In this document: piece after piece, positions 38,483-49,372 of the stretch
Layout: each line of letters starts with the position of its first letter
Position numbering within the stretch: the stretch's first letter is position 1
Origin: an uncultured Prevotellaceae bacterium
Lineage (GTDB): Bacteria > Bacteroidota > Bacteroidia > Bacteroidales > Muribaculaceae
Length of the DNA stretch: 64,000 bases
NCBI GenBank assembly: GCA_947165675.1
Contig: CAMVBJ010000001.1
Location: 62,001-126,000, forward strand
Reading direction: 5' to 3'
Program-made: the position numbers and the translations under genes
Notes under the pieces: model-generated
Database searches by the model: none
The model's input: the letters and a program-made list of their open reading frames with translations, nothing else
Told to the model about the DNA's origin: nothing

Positions 38483-38630
38483 GTCGAAGCGGGTGCAAAG
38501 GTAATTGAATTTTTTGAATTGGGGGCAAAAAAATGGATATTTTTTGCTTGAAAAAGGTTTTTTAGGGATATAAAGGCTGATACTGGAGGTGGATTTTAGT
38601 ACTTTTGCGGGTATAAAGGTAAAATGAGTT

Positions 38631-39368
38631 ATGGATAATCATCAAGACAATCATCGGGTAGAGAATCCGTTTGCCCGCACAGAGTTGATGTTGGGAGCGG
38701 CAGCGATGGAACGGCTGGCTCATAGCCGCGTGGCGGTGTTTGGCATCGGTGGCGTGGGAGGCTATGTGGTCGAGGCGCTGGCTCGGAGTGGGGTGGGAGC
38801 GTTGGATCTGATTGATGACGACACGGTGAGTGTGTCTAACATCAATCGGCAGATTTTTGCGTTGCACAGCACCATCGGACGTCCCAAGGTGGATGTGGCT
38901 GCGGAGCGCGTGCTGGATATCAATCCGCAATGCAAGGTGACGACCCACAAGATGTTCTACTTGCCCGAAAATGCCGATGAAATCGACCTTTCCGCGTTTG
39001 ACTATGTGGTCGATAGCCTGGATACCATCACTGCCAAGATGGAGATTGCACGGCGCTGCTTGAAGCTGGGTGTGACCCACATCTGCTCGATGGGTGCGGC
39101 CTACAAGATGGATCCGATGGCCTTCCGCGTGGCGGACTTTGATGCGACCCGAATTGATCCGCTGGCGCGGATGCTGCGCAAACTGCTCCACCGGGAGGGC
39201 ATTCATCACTTCAAGTGTGTTTACAGCGAGGAGGAGCCGAAGTGGAATCCCGACGTGCCGGTCTATGTTGATGGCAAGAAGCAGCCTGGCAGCAATGCCT
39301 TTGTGCCTGCTGCTGCTGGTCTGCTCATCGCCCGCGAGGTGATTGTTGACTTGACGTCAAATGTGTGA
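38631..39368 (+). CDS. tcdA: tRNA threonylcarbamoyladenosine dehydratase (ThiF/HesA family)
   Basis: RVAVFGIGGVGGYVVEALARSGVGALDLIDDDTVSVSNINRQIFAL; DYVVDSLDTITAK. Confidence 0.93.
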   Translation: MDNHQDNHRVENPFARTELMLGAAAMERLAHSRVAVFGIGGVGGYVVEALARSGVGALDLIDDDTVSVSNINRQIFALHSTIGRPKVDVAAERVLDINPQCKVTTHKMFYLPENADEIDLSAFDYVVDSLDTITAKMEIARRCLKLGVTHICSMGAAYKMDPMAFRVADFDATRIDPLARMLRKLLHREGIHHFKCVYSEEEPKWNPDVPVYVDGKKQPGSNAFVPAAAGLLIAREVIVDLTSNV

Positions 39369-39396
39369 CTAATTGATGCCTTCATCGAGAGAAAAC

Positions 39397-39432
39397 AAAC
39401 GCCAACGATGCACTCTTGTGTCGCTGGCGTTT
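39397..39432. terminator. Bidirectional terminator hairpin
   Basis: aaacgccaacga...tcgctggcgttt between convergent genes. Confidence 0.75.
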
Positions 39433-39457
39433 ATTATTATTATTGCTTGTTTGCGGG

Positions 39458-41476
39458 CTACTTCCTTTTAGAGCTCTTCTTGCTGGATTTACTTGATGAA
39501 CCAGACTTGCTGGACGACTTGCTACCCTTGGATGAACTCTTTTTATTGCTCTTTTTCTCGTTGGCAGCGGCTTGACGGGCTTCGGACTTGGTGGGAATCT
39601 TGATTTTCTCGCCAGCCTTGATCTTGTTACCGTTCTCGATGCCGTTGGCGCGTTCGAGGTCCTTGACTGACAGGCCAGTTCTCTCGGCAATCTTGGTCAG
39701 CGACTCGCCCTTCTGGACCGTCACTTCGCTGGGTTGTTGAGGCTTGGACGACTTCTTGCTACGGTGTTTCTTGGAAGCGGTGGGCTCGTCATTGCGGTTT
39801 CTTTTGCTCTTGCTGCTCTTGTAGGATTTCTCCTTGCTGGTCCTGTCGTTATCCTTGTCGGCATACTTGGCATTGCGTGAGCGCCAGTTGGCCGAGTTGG
39901 TCTTGGCAGCGCGTTGACGGGAGGCTTGCTCGTCATTCCTTACAGTGGAGCTGCTCTTGCGAGAAGCTTGTGCCTTGTTGGTCTCTTCATCGACGTTGAC
40001 CGTGTAGGATCCCTTGTAGGGGGCCTTGCTGGCGGCCTCACGTTCGATATTCTTGACTTCGTCAAATTGTGCTTGTTCGGCAGCCTGTCCGTCGTTCAGA
40101 GCTAAATCATTATCGGTGGTGTTGTCGCTGGTGACCACCATGATCTCGTCATTGTCGGCGCTGGCATTGTTGTGTGCTGGAGCTTTGACCACAAGATTGT
40201 CTCCACGGCGCACACGCTCACTGCTCAAGCCGTTGAGTGCAATCAGCTCCTGAGTTGTCATGCCATACTTTGCAGCAATTGATGCGGCGGTTTCTCCGCG
40301 ACCCACCTTGTGGCTGATGGTGCGGATATTGTTGTCGATAGTGTGTTCAGATATATATTCCTCGGCTGTCAAGACTTGTCCGCCTGGCTCAACGACTTCG
40401 CGGTGGGCATACAGGTCATCGCGGTAGTTGTCGATGCTGTCCTGGCTCATGATGAAGCTATATACCTGCTGTGAGGGCAGCACGAGCGTGTAAGGATGGT
40501 TGTCGCCAGGGATGACGTCGGCACGGAACTGCGGGTTGAACGTGCGGATTTCCTCAATGGGGATGTTAAGCACTTGGGCAATCTGGGCGAAGTGGATGCG
40601 TCGATTGACAGTGACCGTGTCTGTAATGAGCGGCTTGCGGGCCAGCGTGGGGCTGATGTTGTGCTGCTTGTAGTAGGTCATCGCATAGTTGGCGGCAATA
40701 AAGGCAGGCACATAGCCTCTGGTCTCACGTGGCAGGTATTGATAGATGTCCCAGAAGTCGCCCGATCCACCATTGCGGTGTAGCGCTTTGTTGACGTTGC
40801 CTGGGCCGCAGTTATAGGCGGCAATGGCCAGTGACCAGTCGTTGTAGATCTGGTACAGGTTCTTGAGGTACTTGGCCGCCATGGCACTGGAACGGTAGGG
40901 GTCGCGGCGCTCATCGACGAGCGAGTTGATTTCGAGCCCCAGTCCCTTGCCTGTGCCAATCATGAACTGCCACAATCCCGCGGCTCCCACGCGTGAAACA
41001 GCATTAGGATCCATGGCGCTCTCGACGATGGGCAGGTACTTCAGTTCCAGGGGGAGACCTTCTTTCTCAAGCGCCTGCTCAAAGATGGGCATATAGTACA
41101 AGCTCATACCCAACATCTCCTCGATGAGCGTGCGGCTGCGGTAGACGTAGCGCTCGATGTGCTTGCGCACCACCTGATTATAAGGCATCTCGATAACCGA
41201 GGGTATGGCTGCCAGCCGACGGATGTAGGTCTCCTCACCTACCTCTCCTGCCGACTTGTTCTCCACATCGGCATCAAGCACGGTGTAGTTCTGCAAGTAC
41301 CAGTTGGTCATCATCTTGTGGACGTCGGTGTCAAAGCTCTCGGGGAAGACGATGTCCTCGTCGGTAATCGTGTTCTTGAGCGAGAGAATGTTGTTCTTCT
41401 CACGCGGAGTTGCAACCAACGTCATTGCTGCTAACGCCGTGGTGAGAAATAATGTGAGAAGTCGTTGTTTTGTCAT
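39458..41476 (-). CDS. Lytic transglycosylase (MltD-like) with LysM domains
   Basis: ESAMDPNAVSRVGAAGLWQFMIGTGKGLGLEINSLVDERRDPYRSS...AIAAYNCGPGNVNKAL; two LysM-like segments; Lys/Ser-rich tail. Confidence 0.92.
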   Translation of the reverse strand: MTKQRLLTLFLTTALAAMTLVATPREKNNILSLKNTITDEDIVFPESFDTDVHKMMTNWYLQNYTVLDADVENKSAGEVGEETYIRRLAAIPSVIEMPYNQVVRKHIERYVYRSRTLIEEMLGMSLYYMPIFEQALEKEGLPLELKYLPIVESAMDPNAVSRVGAAGLWQFMIGTGKGLGLEINSLVDERRDPYRSSAMAAKYLKNLYQIYNDWSLAIAAYNCGPGNVNKALHRNGGSGDFWDIYQYLPRETRGYVPAFIAANYAMTYYKQHNISPTLARKPLITDTVTVNRRIHFAQIAQVLNIPIEEIRTFNPQFRADVIPGDNHPYTLVLPSQQVYSFIMSQDSIDNYRDDLYAHREVVEPGGQVLTAEEYISEHTIDNNIRTISHKVGRGETAASIAAKYGMTTQELIALNGLSSERVRRGDNLVVKAPAHNNASADNDEIMVVTSDNTTDNDLALNDGQAAEQAQFDEVKNIEREAASKAPYKGSYTVNVDEETNKAQASRKSSSTVRNDEQASRQRAAKTNSANWRSRNAKYADKDNDRTSKEKSYKSSKSKRNRNDEPTASKKHRSKKSSKPQQPSEVTVQKGESLTKIAERTGLSVKDLERANGIENGNKIKAGEKIKIPTKSEARQAAANEKKSNKKSSSKGSKSSSKSGSSSKSSKKSSKRK

Positions 41477-41497
41477 ATTGTCTTGTTGTTATGTTCC

Positions 41498-42355
41498 TTA
41501 AAAACTAAAGGCGCATTGCAATCCCAGCGAGGGAAGCCTGCCCCCGGTCACACCGTTGTCGATGGCTGTCGGAGCTACATCAAGGGTGAGGTCGGGAGTG
41601 ATGTCGAAGTGGGCCAATGATGCGTCAACATAGGCATCCACGATATTAATGAGATAGACGCCCACCATGGCAATGACACAGATTTCACGATAGCGGCGGT
41701 AGTAGTTACGCTTGCCTTTCATCGTCTTCTGTAGCCAAGCTTTGTCCAGGTCACCTTCCTTGACCGTCGGCGGGAAGAAGTCCATGTAGCTGCGGGTGTC
41801 GGGATCGTCGTCCATCACGTCGCGGTAGCCCTTGGAGTAATCCTTATACATGCGGTTGTTCCATGAGGCACCATAGGTGAGACCGACAAAGGCTCCCACC
41901 ACAATGGGCAGTTTCCAGTAGCGCCGATTATAGATTTGACCCAAACCAGGGCATAGCGCCGACATCCATAATGCTCGCTTAGGGTCGGGGTTGAACGTGC
42001 GCACCTTGCCTAAGGTGGAAGACGTGGTGCTACTGTTGCTGTTGTCGTCCATCAGTATCTCCACGCCTTCAATTCCCCTGATGGAGTCGATCGAGGCAAA
42101 GGTGATTGTGTCGCCCGAAGCGTTGACAATCCGCACGGGATTACTATGGGCCTCGGTGGTCGTGTCGGTTGTCGTGATAGCCTTGCGGGTGTGGTGTGAC
42201 AGCTTGACTGTTGGCGCCGTGAGCGAGGTGTCGTTATTGACAGTGGTGGCTACCTCTTGGGCCACAGCCAGTCCACCATGCCAGGACAGGCACAGCAACA
42301 ATGCCGTGGCAAGCAAGCGCCACCTCATGCAATATGTCGTCAATTGTTTCACCAA
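41498..42355 (-). CDS. DUF5683-type membrane protein
   Basis: PKRALWMSALCPGLGQIYNRRYWKLPIVVGAFVGLTYGASWNN; located between parB and the LysM transglycosylase gene. Confidence 0.75.
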   Translation of the reverse strand: MVKQLTTYCMRWRLLATALLLCLSWHGGLAVAQEVATTVNNDTSLTAPTVKLSHHTRKAITTTDTTTEAHSNPVRIVNASGDTITFASIDSIRGIEGVEILMDDNSNSSTTSSTLGKVRTFNPDPKRALWMSALCPGLGQIYNRRYWKLPIVVGAFVGLTYGASWNNRMYKDYSKGYRDVMDDDPDTRSYMDFFPPTVKEGDLDKAWLQKTMKGKRNYYRRYREICVIAMVGVYLINIVDAYVDASLAHFDITPDLTLDVAPTAIDNGVTGGRLPSLGLQCAFSF

Positions 42356-42364
42356 GCAGCCGTT

Positions 42365-43246
42365 TTAGGCATTTTTCAAATTGTCAAAGATACGAATAAT
42401 TTTCTCAAGCTGCTCCTCGGTGGTGAACGGGAATGTTATTTTTCCTTTACCCGATTTGTCACAGGTGAACTTTACAGGCACCCCGAATGTGGATGAAAGA
42501 TGCTGCTGCAAGATTCCGAAACCCTTGATGTTCAGTTGCTTCCTGTCGTCCGTCTGACCTGCCTGTTCATCAAGTGCCGCTTGCTGCATCTGCTTGGCGC
42601 GCTGTTCAACCTGCCGTACTGATAAACCTTTTTTAATAGTTTCGTTATATAATTTTAACTGTAGCTTTGGGTCATCAAGTGACAGCAGAGCGCGGGCATG
42701 GCCCATATCGAGCGTGTGGTCATGCAGGCCTAATTGCACTTCGGCAGGCAGTTTGAGTAACCTCAGGAAGTTGGCAATGGTGGCGCGTTTCTTGCCGATG
42801 CGCTCACTCAAGCGTTCCTGTGTCAGGTTATATTGGTCGATGAGTTTCCTGAAAGTCAGGGCAATTTCGATGGCATCCAAGTCTTCGCGCTGGATGTTCT
42901 CGATCAGAGCCATCTCAGTCACCTCGCTATCGTTGGCTGTTCGGATGTAGGCCGGTACCGTCTCTAAGCCCGCGAGCAATGCTGCGCGGTAGCGGCGTTC
43001 GCCAGAGATGATCTGGTAAGAATTGTCGCCCATGCTGCGCAGCGTGAGGGGCTGGATGATGCCCAGCTCTCGGATGCTGGTTGCGAGTTCCTCGAGCGCT
43101 ACTTCATCAAAGTTCTGACGTGGCTGGTCGGGATTGGGGGCTATCTGGCTGATGGGTATCTCGTTGATGGCCGATGAACCTTCTGTCTGGATGTCATCCA
43201 TCGAGATCAGGGAGTCGAGTCCCTTGCCTAATGCGCTACGTTTCAT
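42365..43246 (-). CDS. parB: Chromosome partitioning protein ParB
   Basis: PISQIAPNPDQPRQNFDEVALEELATSIRELGIIQPLTLR...YQIISGERRYRAALLAGL...EMALIENIQREDLDAIE. Confidence 0.96.
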   Translation of the reverse strand: MKRSALGKGLDSLISMDDIQTEGSSAINEIPISQIAPNPDQPRQNFDEVALEELATSIRELGIIQPLTLRSMGDNSYQIISGERRYRAALLAGLETVPAYIRTANDSEVTEMALIENIQREDLDAIEIALTFRKLIDQYNLTQERLSERIGKKRATIANFLRLLKLPAEVQLGLHDHTLDMGHARALLSLDDPKLQLKLYNETIKKGLSVRQVEQRAKQMQQAALDEQAGQTDDRKQLNIKGFGILQQHLSSTFGVPVKFTCDKSGKGKITFPFTTEEQLEKIIRIFDNLKNA

Positions 43247-43294
43247 ATTTTTATTGTCTCAATTCTAATTAGGGATTATACTATATTGTGATGA

Positions 43295-44065
43295 TTATTT
43301 ATTCTTGCCGCGGTCGATGATTTCTTGGGCCAGTTGCATGTGGCTCGTGGTGCCACGGCACGAGGGGTCATACAGGATGACTGGTAGTCCATGACTGGGA
43401 GCTTCGCTGATGCGGATGTTGCGCGGGATGACAGTATTGAATACCATGTCACCGAAGTGTCCTTTCAGTTCCTCAAATATCTCATTGGCGAGCCTGAGTC
43501 TTGCGTCATACATCGTGAGCAGGAACCCCTCGATGCGCAGCGTCGAGTTGAGTTTGCCCTTGATGATGCGTATCGTGTTGAGTAGTTTGCTGATGCCTTC
43601 GAGGGCAAAGTACTCGGCTTGTACAGGGATGATGACACTGTCGGCTGCGGTGAGGGCATTGACGGTGATCAGTCCCAGCGAGGGGCTGCAGTCAATGATG
43701 ATGTAGTCGTAGTCGTCTTTTACATCCCGCAAGGCGGCTTGCAGGACGCGTTCACGACCTTTTTTCTCAACTAATTCAAGTTCAGCTCCCACCAGGTCGA
43801 TGCGTGACCCGAGGAGTTTGAGGTTGTCCACACAAGTGTCAACAGTGGCACTGGCAACGGGATATTCATCCACCAGGCACTCATAGATGGTCGAGGACAT
43901 CTGCTTGGGCTCTACACCCAGTCCTGAGGTCGCATTGGCCTGTGGGTCGGCGTCGATGAGCAGTACCCGCTGTCCACTTGTGGCCAATGCAGCTGACAGG
44001 TTGATTGAGGTGGTGGTCTTGCCCACGCCACCCTTCTGATTGGCTATTGCTATTATCTTTCCCAT
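43295..44065 (-). CDS. parA: Chromosome partitioning ATPase ParA (Soj)
   Basis: MGKIIAIANQKGGVGKTTTSINLSAALA deviant Walker A; IIDCSPSLGLITVNAL. Confidence 0.97.
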   Translation of the reverse strand: MGKIIAIANQKGGVGKTTTSINLSAALATSGQRVLLIDADPQANATSGLGVEPKQMSSTIYECLVDEYPVASATVDTCVDNLKLLGSRIDLVGAELELVEKKGRERVLQAALRDVKDDYDYIIIDCSPSLGLITVNALTAADSVIIPVQAEYFALEGISKLLNTIRIIKGKLNSTLRIEGFLLTMYDARLRLANEIFEELKGHFGDMVFNTVIPRNIRISEAPSHGLPVILYDPSCRGTTSHMQLAQEIIDRGKNK

Positions 44066-44385
44066 AAGTTGGTGTCGTAATCAAATTGTTTCTATAATGA
44101 ACATCGGCTGCGCCTCGTCCATGTGAAAGCAGGCTTTCGATGGAATTCGGCTTGCACGATGTTTCACGGGTGCAAAGGAACGTTTTTTTACTCAAAAAAC
44201 CTTGAAAAAGTCCGTTAAAATGGGTGAATTGTTCAAAACTATCGGTAATTGTTAATAAATCGTGGAACATTGCATTTTTACGTATGATTGTTATTGTCTT
44301 GATGTGAGAGAAATTGGCTTGGTTGCCATGGTGGCCGTTCGCTATAATCCTGATAAGATCCAGACGATGATATGGATGTTAGCCC

Positions 44386-44450
44386 GCCCCCTGCGGGGTT
44401 AATGCGAATTTCGCAAATTGGTTATATTATGAGTGGCTTCTCCAGGGGGC
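44386..44450. repeat. Inverted-repeat element between parA and the protease cluster
   Basis: gccccctg (44386-44393) and cagggggc (44443-44450) enclosing the internal palindrome gcgaatttcgc. Confidence 0.5.
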
Positions 44451-44698
44451 TGATCACATTTATGGGTTATCATTGTGGTAGCAAAAGCGGTTTTTCGTCT
44501 GAATAATGTCACAAATGCGCAATGAAAATCAACATTTAACCTTATTTTAAAGTGAATTGCAGAAAAATGATGTACATTTGCAGGCTGCATTGTCATTCAG
44601 CAGCATTTCACGGTGTTCAGTTTAAGGTTAATTTTGGCCTTCTTCCCGTCGCCGTGTCATTTTGCTTGAACCTAACAAAACAAGATAATTAACCGAAT

Positions 44699-46933
44699 AT
44701 GATCAAAAAATTCTTTTCTTCGCTACTTTTAGCAACCTTAATCGGGGCAAACGCATTTGCATGCCCTGCTCATCGTGGTATGGTCCAGATGCCTCAGCCC
44801 GATGGTACATTAGTCACTTTGCAGCTCAAGGGTGACGAGTTCTATAGCTTTAATACAACATCTGATGGTTACACCATCATGCTGAATAAAGCAGGTGCCT
44901 ATGTATATGCTCAACTCGATGGCGAGAATCTCGTTGAGACCCAGTTGCTCGCCCATGATCCCGGGCAACGTTCAGCGTCTGAGCTTGCTCTGCTTGCCAC
45001 CACTCCCAAGCACCTGGTTGACATGAAGGAGGTGGACGTGGCAAATGCCCGCCGTGCCAAGCGCAATGTTGACTTGTCAAACTTTGACTTTGAAAACTTC
45101 CGTGGCCTTGTGATTCTCATTGACTTCTCGGACAAGAAGTTTGCTACAGATGATCCACAGGCATTCTATACCGATATGTTCAGTACAGAGAATTTCACGG
45201 GATTCCACGATCCTATTACCAACCGTGATGTGTCCTGCCTGGGCAGTGTGCGTGACTACTTCAATGACCAGTCTAATGGTGCCTTCAAGCCCCCCTTTGA
45301 CGTGTATGGTCCTTATACCTCGACCCGCAAGGCCAGTGAGTGTAACCGCTATTCCACGTCCATTTTCACTACCGCATTGAAGAAGGCCAACGATGATGTT
45401 GACTTCAGCCGTTATGATAACAATGGTGATGGTCGCGTGGATATGGTTTACTTTCTGGTCGCTGGCTACTCGGCAGCTTCCAATGGTTCCGAGACAGGTT
45501 ATCTGTGGCCCCATGCCAGCAATCTGGCTTCATCTTACATCTCCTATGACGGCAAGTGGATGGACCGCTATGCCAGCTCCACAGAGCTGTATGGTTGGGA
45601 AACGTCTCCAAGCACTGTCACTGTCGAGGGTATCGGTACCATCTGCCACGAGTTCAGCCACGTGTTAGGCTTGCCTGATTTATATGATACTGACTATGCC
45701 AAATCAGGTGGCGAGAGTCATCATCCCGGTGAATGGGACTTGATGGCTGGTGGCGGTGATTTTGACTACGGCCGCACTCCTGCCGGTTACACGCTGTTTG
45801 AGCGTTATGCTATCGGTTGGGCGCATCCCAAGACGATAACCGAGGCTGGAACTTACTCGATTGAGGCCGTTAACATCTCGCGTGATGGTTTTATCCTGCG
45901 CTCACCAGTTGAGAACGAGTTCTTCACCATTGAGAACAGGCAGAAGACAGGTTGGGATTCCTACATTCCCGGCCATGGCATGATTGTGACTCGTGTTGAC
46001 AGCACCAACGTGAGCGTCTGGTCGATGAATAAATTGAATTGCAACCCAAGCCACAACTACTTTGAGATGTTGCGTGCTGGTAACACTACTGAGGGTGACC
46101 TTGCCAGCGACCCGTTCCCCGGCACCCTGGGCAACACCTTAATTACCAATGATTCCTATCCCAACATCAAGACTTGGAATGGCACTAAGAATCAGTTCAA
46201 TATCGTGGGCATTTCTGAGAAAAACGGCATTATCACCTTTAATGTCGTTGAGGATGGTTCCATCCAGACGCTCGTCGAGGACTTCGAGGGCATGAGTCCC
46301 AACAGCAGTACCACCGATACTAACATTGAAGGTAACTTTGCAACCTGGTCATTCAACAAGAGTGGCGTGCGTGCTCCCGGTAGCACTAAGGCCAATGGTA
46401 AGAACAGTGTGTTGATGAAGCTGCCCAGCCAATTCTACACGACCACTCCGATTTATTATAACGTCTATATGGCATCGTTGACCGTGTTCAACACGAGCTC
46501 CTATGTCGCAAAGTATTCTCTCGAGTACTCGACCGACGAGGGTGCCACTTGGACCAAGGTGATGTGTGCCAACGGCAAGGATGGAGCAGAAATCCCCGCC
46601 AAAACGACTTTTACCGGCTATTGGAATCTGAATCTTAATAACCACACTCCTGCTCTGTATCGCATCAGCCAGGTGGGTGGTAACAAGAATGCTTCGACCT
46701 ATGTTGATGACTTCACCCTGTACTACACGGGCGAGGAAGGTGGCCCGCTGGAATATCTGCCTGGTGACGTGAATGGTGACGGTGAAATCGGAATTGCCGA
46801 CGTCAATGCAATTCTTGACATCATCCTGGGCGGTGCTGCCGATGCAGACACACAAGTGCGCGCCGATGTCAATGAGGACTCAGAGATCGGTATCGCTGAC
46901 GCAAATGCCGTTATCGACATGATCTTGAAATAA
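44699..46933 (+). CDS. M6 family metalloprotease with C-terminal dockerin-like domain
   Basis: GTICHEFSHVLGLPDLYDTDYAKSGGESHHPGEWDLMAGG; C-terminus GDVNGDGEIGIADVNAILDIIL...ADVNEDSEIGIADANAVIDMIL. Confidence 0.92.
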   Translation: MIKKFFSSLLLATLIGANAFACPAHRGMVQMPQPDGTLVTLQLKGDEFYSFNTTSDGYTIMLNKAGAYVYAQLDGENLVETQLLAHDPGQRSASELALLATTPKHLVDMKEVDVANARRAKRNVDLSNFDFENFRGLVILIDFSDKKFATDDPQAFYTDMFSTENFTGFHDPITNRDVSCLGSVRDYFNDQSNGAFKPPFDVYGPYTSTRKASECNRYSTSIFTTALKKANDDVDFSRYDNNGDGRVDMVYFLVAGYSAASNGSETGYLWPHASNLASSYISYDGKWMDRYASSTELYGWETSPSTVTVEGIGTICHEFSHVLGLPDLYDTDYAKSGGESHHPGEWDLMAGGGDFDYGRTPAGYTLFERYAIGWAHPKTITEAGTYSIEAVNISRDGFILRSPVENEFFTIENRQKTGWDSYIPGHGMIVTRVDSTNVSVWSMNKLNCNPSHNYFEMLRAGNTTEGDLASDPFPGTLGNTLITNDSYPNIKTWNGTKNQFNIVGISEKNGIITFNVVEDGSIQTLVEDFEGMSPNSSTTDTNIEGNFATWSFNKSGVRAPGSTKANGKNSVLMKLPSQFYTTTPIYYNVYMASLTVFNTSSYVAKYSLEYSTDEGATWTKVMCANGKDGAEIPAKTTFTGYWNLNLNNHTPALYRISQVGGNKNASTYVDDFTLYYTGEEGGPLEYLPGDVNGDGEIGIADVNAILDIILGGAADADTQVRADVNEDSEIGIADANAVIDMILK

Positions 46934-46986
46934 TCATTTAATTTATATCATCAAAATTCAGAAGTGCAATTTCTTAAGGAAAAGTT

Positions 46987-49200
46987 ATGAAGAAAATCTT
47001 TATGTTATTCTTATTGGGATTGTTGTGCGTGGGCGCACAGGCAATCCCAGCCGATCCTGTACCTGTGCAGGTGGCGCAGCCCGATGGCTCAATGTTGACA
47101 GTGGTCCTGCATGGTGACGAGTTTATTCACTATACCACTACACTTGACGGGTACACGGTAATGAAGAATGCAGCGGGTTATTATACCTATGCCCGCCTTG
47201 ACGGTAATCGGTTGGTGGCTGGCGATTGTGTCGCTCATGATGCCGCCCATCGCACGAGTGCTGACCTTGCTGCTCTCGCCACGATACCCAAGGGGCTCGT
47301 GAGTGAGCAGCAGGTGCAGACCGGAACCCGCAAGATGAATCGCCGCAATAGCGCAATGCGCCGCGTGGGAGCCGACGGCATGATGGACTATGACCGTTTT
47401 CGTGGTCTGATTATCCTTGTCAACTTTAATGATAAGGAGTTCTCGATGCCTAATCCCGGCTCTTTTTATGACGATATGGTCAACACCCATAACTTCAATG
47501 GTTATTCCTTGAATGGACGTTATGTGAGGATGACGGGTAGCGTGAGGGATTATTTTTATGACAATTCCAACCACATTTTCGACCCGGCATTTGACGTGGT
47601 GGGCCCTGTTAATGTCAATTATTCTTGCAAGTATCCTAATGGTACTAACAATGCCGATGACGTTTTCCATGCAGCGCTTGAAGCCGCCGACCCCTATGTG
47701 GACTACAGTGAATATGACAGCGATGGGGACGGCTATGTGGATATGGTCTTCTTCCTGGTCGCTGGTCTCTCGTCCAACTATAGTGGTAACGACGAGGCTT
47801 ACCTGTGGCCTCACATGTTCTACCTGTACTGGGCTCCTCCCCATGATGGTAAATACTTTGGCCTGTATGCCTGCTCAACCGAGATTGCAGGTTGGGAGAA
47901 TTCCTATTACAAGGATGTGAACGGTATCGGTACATTCTGTCACGAGTTTGGTCACGTTTTGGGCCTGCCAGACTTGTATGACACGGACTATAGCGGAAGT
48001 GGCGGTGAGAGCCGTAATCCTGGTGAATGGTCCATTATGGCTGGCGGCAGTGGCAATAACTTTGGCCGCAATCCAGTGGGTTACAGCCTGTATGAGCGAT
48101 ATGCTTTGGGCTTCACCACGCCCACTGTCATTAATGCTGAAGGGCCCCAGACGCTCCAAGCACTTGATGAGAGCAATCAGGGCCTGCGCTTGAACACGCC
48201 CAACAGTCATGAGTTCTTCCTCATCGAGAACCGCCAGCCCGGCAAGTGGGATGTGAACCTGCCAAGCAGTGGCATGATGGTGGCGCGTGTTGACTCAAGC
48301 AGCGTGCGCGTGTGGGAGAATAATGAGGTTAACGTGAACCCCAATCGCATGTATTATGAGTTGCTCCGCGCTAACTACATGGGCGATGATAGTGAATATG
48401 ACCCATTCCCTGGAGCCTCTAATGTGACTAAACTTACTAATTACACTAAGCCCAATCTGCTCACTTGGGACAAGCAGTTCAATGAGTATTCCATTAAGGA
48501 TATTGCTATGAACAATGGCGTGATCACCTTCAATGTTGAGGCCGATAACTCGTTGATGACGATTGTCGAGGACTTTGAGGGGATGCCCATTGCAACCACC
48601 CAGTCCGATAAGGGCGTGAAGGGCGTCTATGCCAAGTGGGATTTCGCCAAGTGTGGTGTGGCGGCTCCTGCTGCTGGTGAGTGCAATGGAAGCCAAGCTG
48701 TGGGCATGATCAAGCCCAGCCAGATCACCACGACGGCTACGCTGGATGTCGCCCCTTACATGGTACAGTACACTGTTTACAATCCCACGACATCGGCTGC
48801 CAACTTCAGGCTCTCTTACTCCGTTGATAAGGGCCAAACTTGGCAGACGGCCGTTGAGTCGGTCATCACTGTCGATGCTGGTAGCACCAAGACGGCAACG
48901 GCTCAATTGCCTACCGATGCGCGCATCATGCTGCGTATCAACCAGACATCAGGCAGCGCTAAGACAAAGTGTTACCTTGACGATATCAAGCTGTTCTACA
49001 CTGAAACGTGGGAGCCTGAGGTCATTATAGGTGATGTGGATGGTGATAGCGAGGTCGGCATCAGCGATGTCAATGCTGTCATCGACTTGATATTAGGCGC
49101 AAGGGGCAATGACGAGTTGCGAGCCCGTGCCGATGTCAACGGCGATGGGGAAATTAGTATCAGTGATGTGAATATGATCATAGACCTTATTTTAAAATAA
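46987..49200 (+). CDS. M6 family metalloprotease with C-terminal dockerin-like domain
   Basis: GTFCHEFGHVLGLPDLYDTDYSGSGGESRNPGEWSIMAGG; GDVDGDSEVGISDVNAVIDLIL...ADVNGDGEISISDVNMIIDLIL. Confidence 0.92.
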   Translation: MKKIFMLFLLGLLCVGAQAIPADPVPVQVAQPDGSMLTVVLHGDEFIHYTTTLDGYTVMKNAAGYYTYARLDGNRLVAGDCVAHDAAHRTSADLAALATIPKGLVSEQQVQTGTRKMNRRNSAMRRVGADGMMDYDRFRGLIILVNFNDKEFSMPNPGSFYDDMVNTHNFNGYSLNGRYVRMTGSVRDYFYDNSNHIFDPAFDVVGPVNVNYSCKYPNGTNNADDVFHAALEAADPYVDYSEYDSDGDGYVDMVFFLVAGLSSNYSGNDEAYLWPHMFYLYWAPPHDGKYFGLYACSTEIAGWENSYYKDVNGIGTFCHEFGHVLGLPDLYDTDYSGSGGESRNPGEWSIMAGGSGNNFGRNPVGYSLYERYALGFTTPTVINAEGPQTLQALDESNQGLRLNTPNSHEFFLIENRQPGKWDVNLPSSGMMVARVDSSSVRVWENNEVNVNPNRMYYELLRANYMGDDSEYDPFPGASNVTKLTNYTKPNLLTWDKQFNEYSIKDIAMNNGVITFNVEADNSLMTIVEDFEGMPIATTQSDKGVKGVYAKWDFAKCGVAAPAAGECNGSQAVGMIKPSQITTTATLDVAPYMVQYTVYNPTTSAANFRLSYSVDKGQTWQTAVESVITVDAGSTKTATAQLPTDARIMLRINQTSGSAKTKCYLDDIKLFYTETWEPEVIIGDVDGDSEVGISDVNAVIDLILGARGNDELRARADVNGDGEISISDVNMIIDLILK

Positions 49201-49232
49201 GTTAGATGAAATTGTAAATAAATGTGATAGCC

Positions 49233-49260
49233 ACTCCCCCTCTCAGATTGGAGGGGGAGT
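49233..49260. terminator. G/C-rich hairpin between M6 genes 2 and 3
   Basis: actccccctc-tcagattg-gagggggagt: 10-bp arms. Confidence 0.6.
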
Positions 49261-49372
49261 TGGATATCAGTAATTCGTTTTCATCGAACACACATTATTT
49301 TAAAATAAACCTAAAATAGAAAAACCTTAATTAATTAGTTATTGACCTAAATTCATTAGTATTATTGATGTT

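Noticed and set aside
44258-44402. Short open frame ending ...VREIGLVAMVAVRYNPDKIQTMIWMLARPLRG
   Set aside because: No convincing start or upstream signals; overlaps the inverted-repeat element; likely chance.
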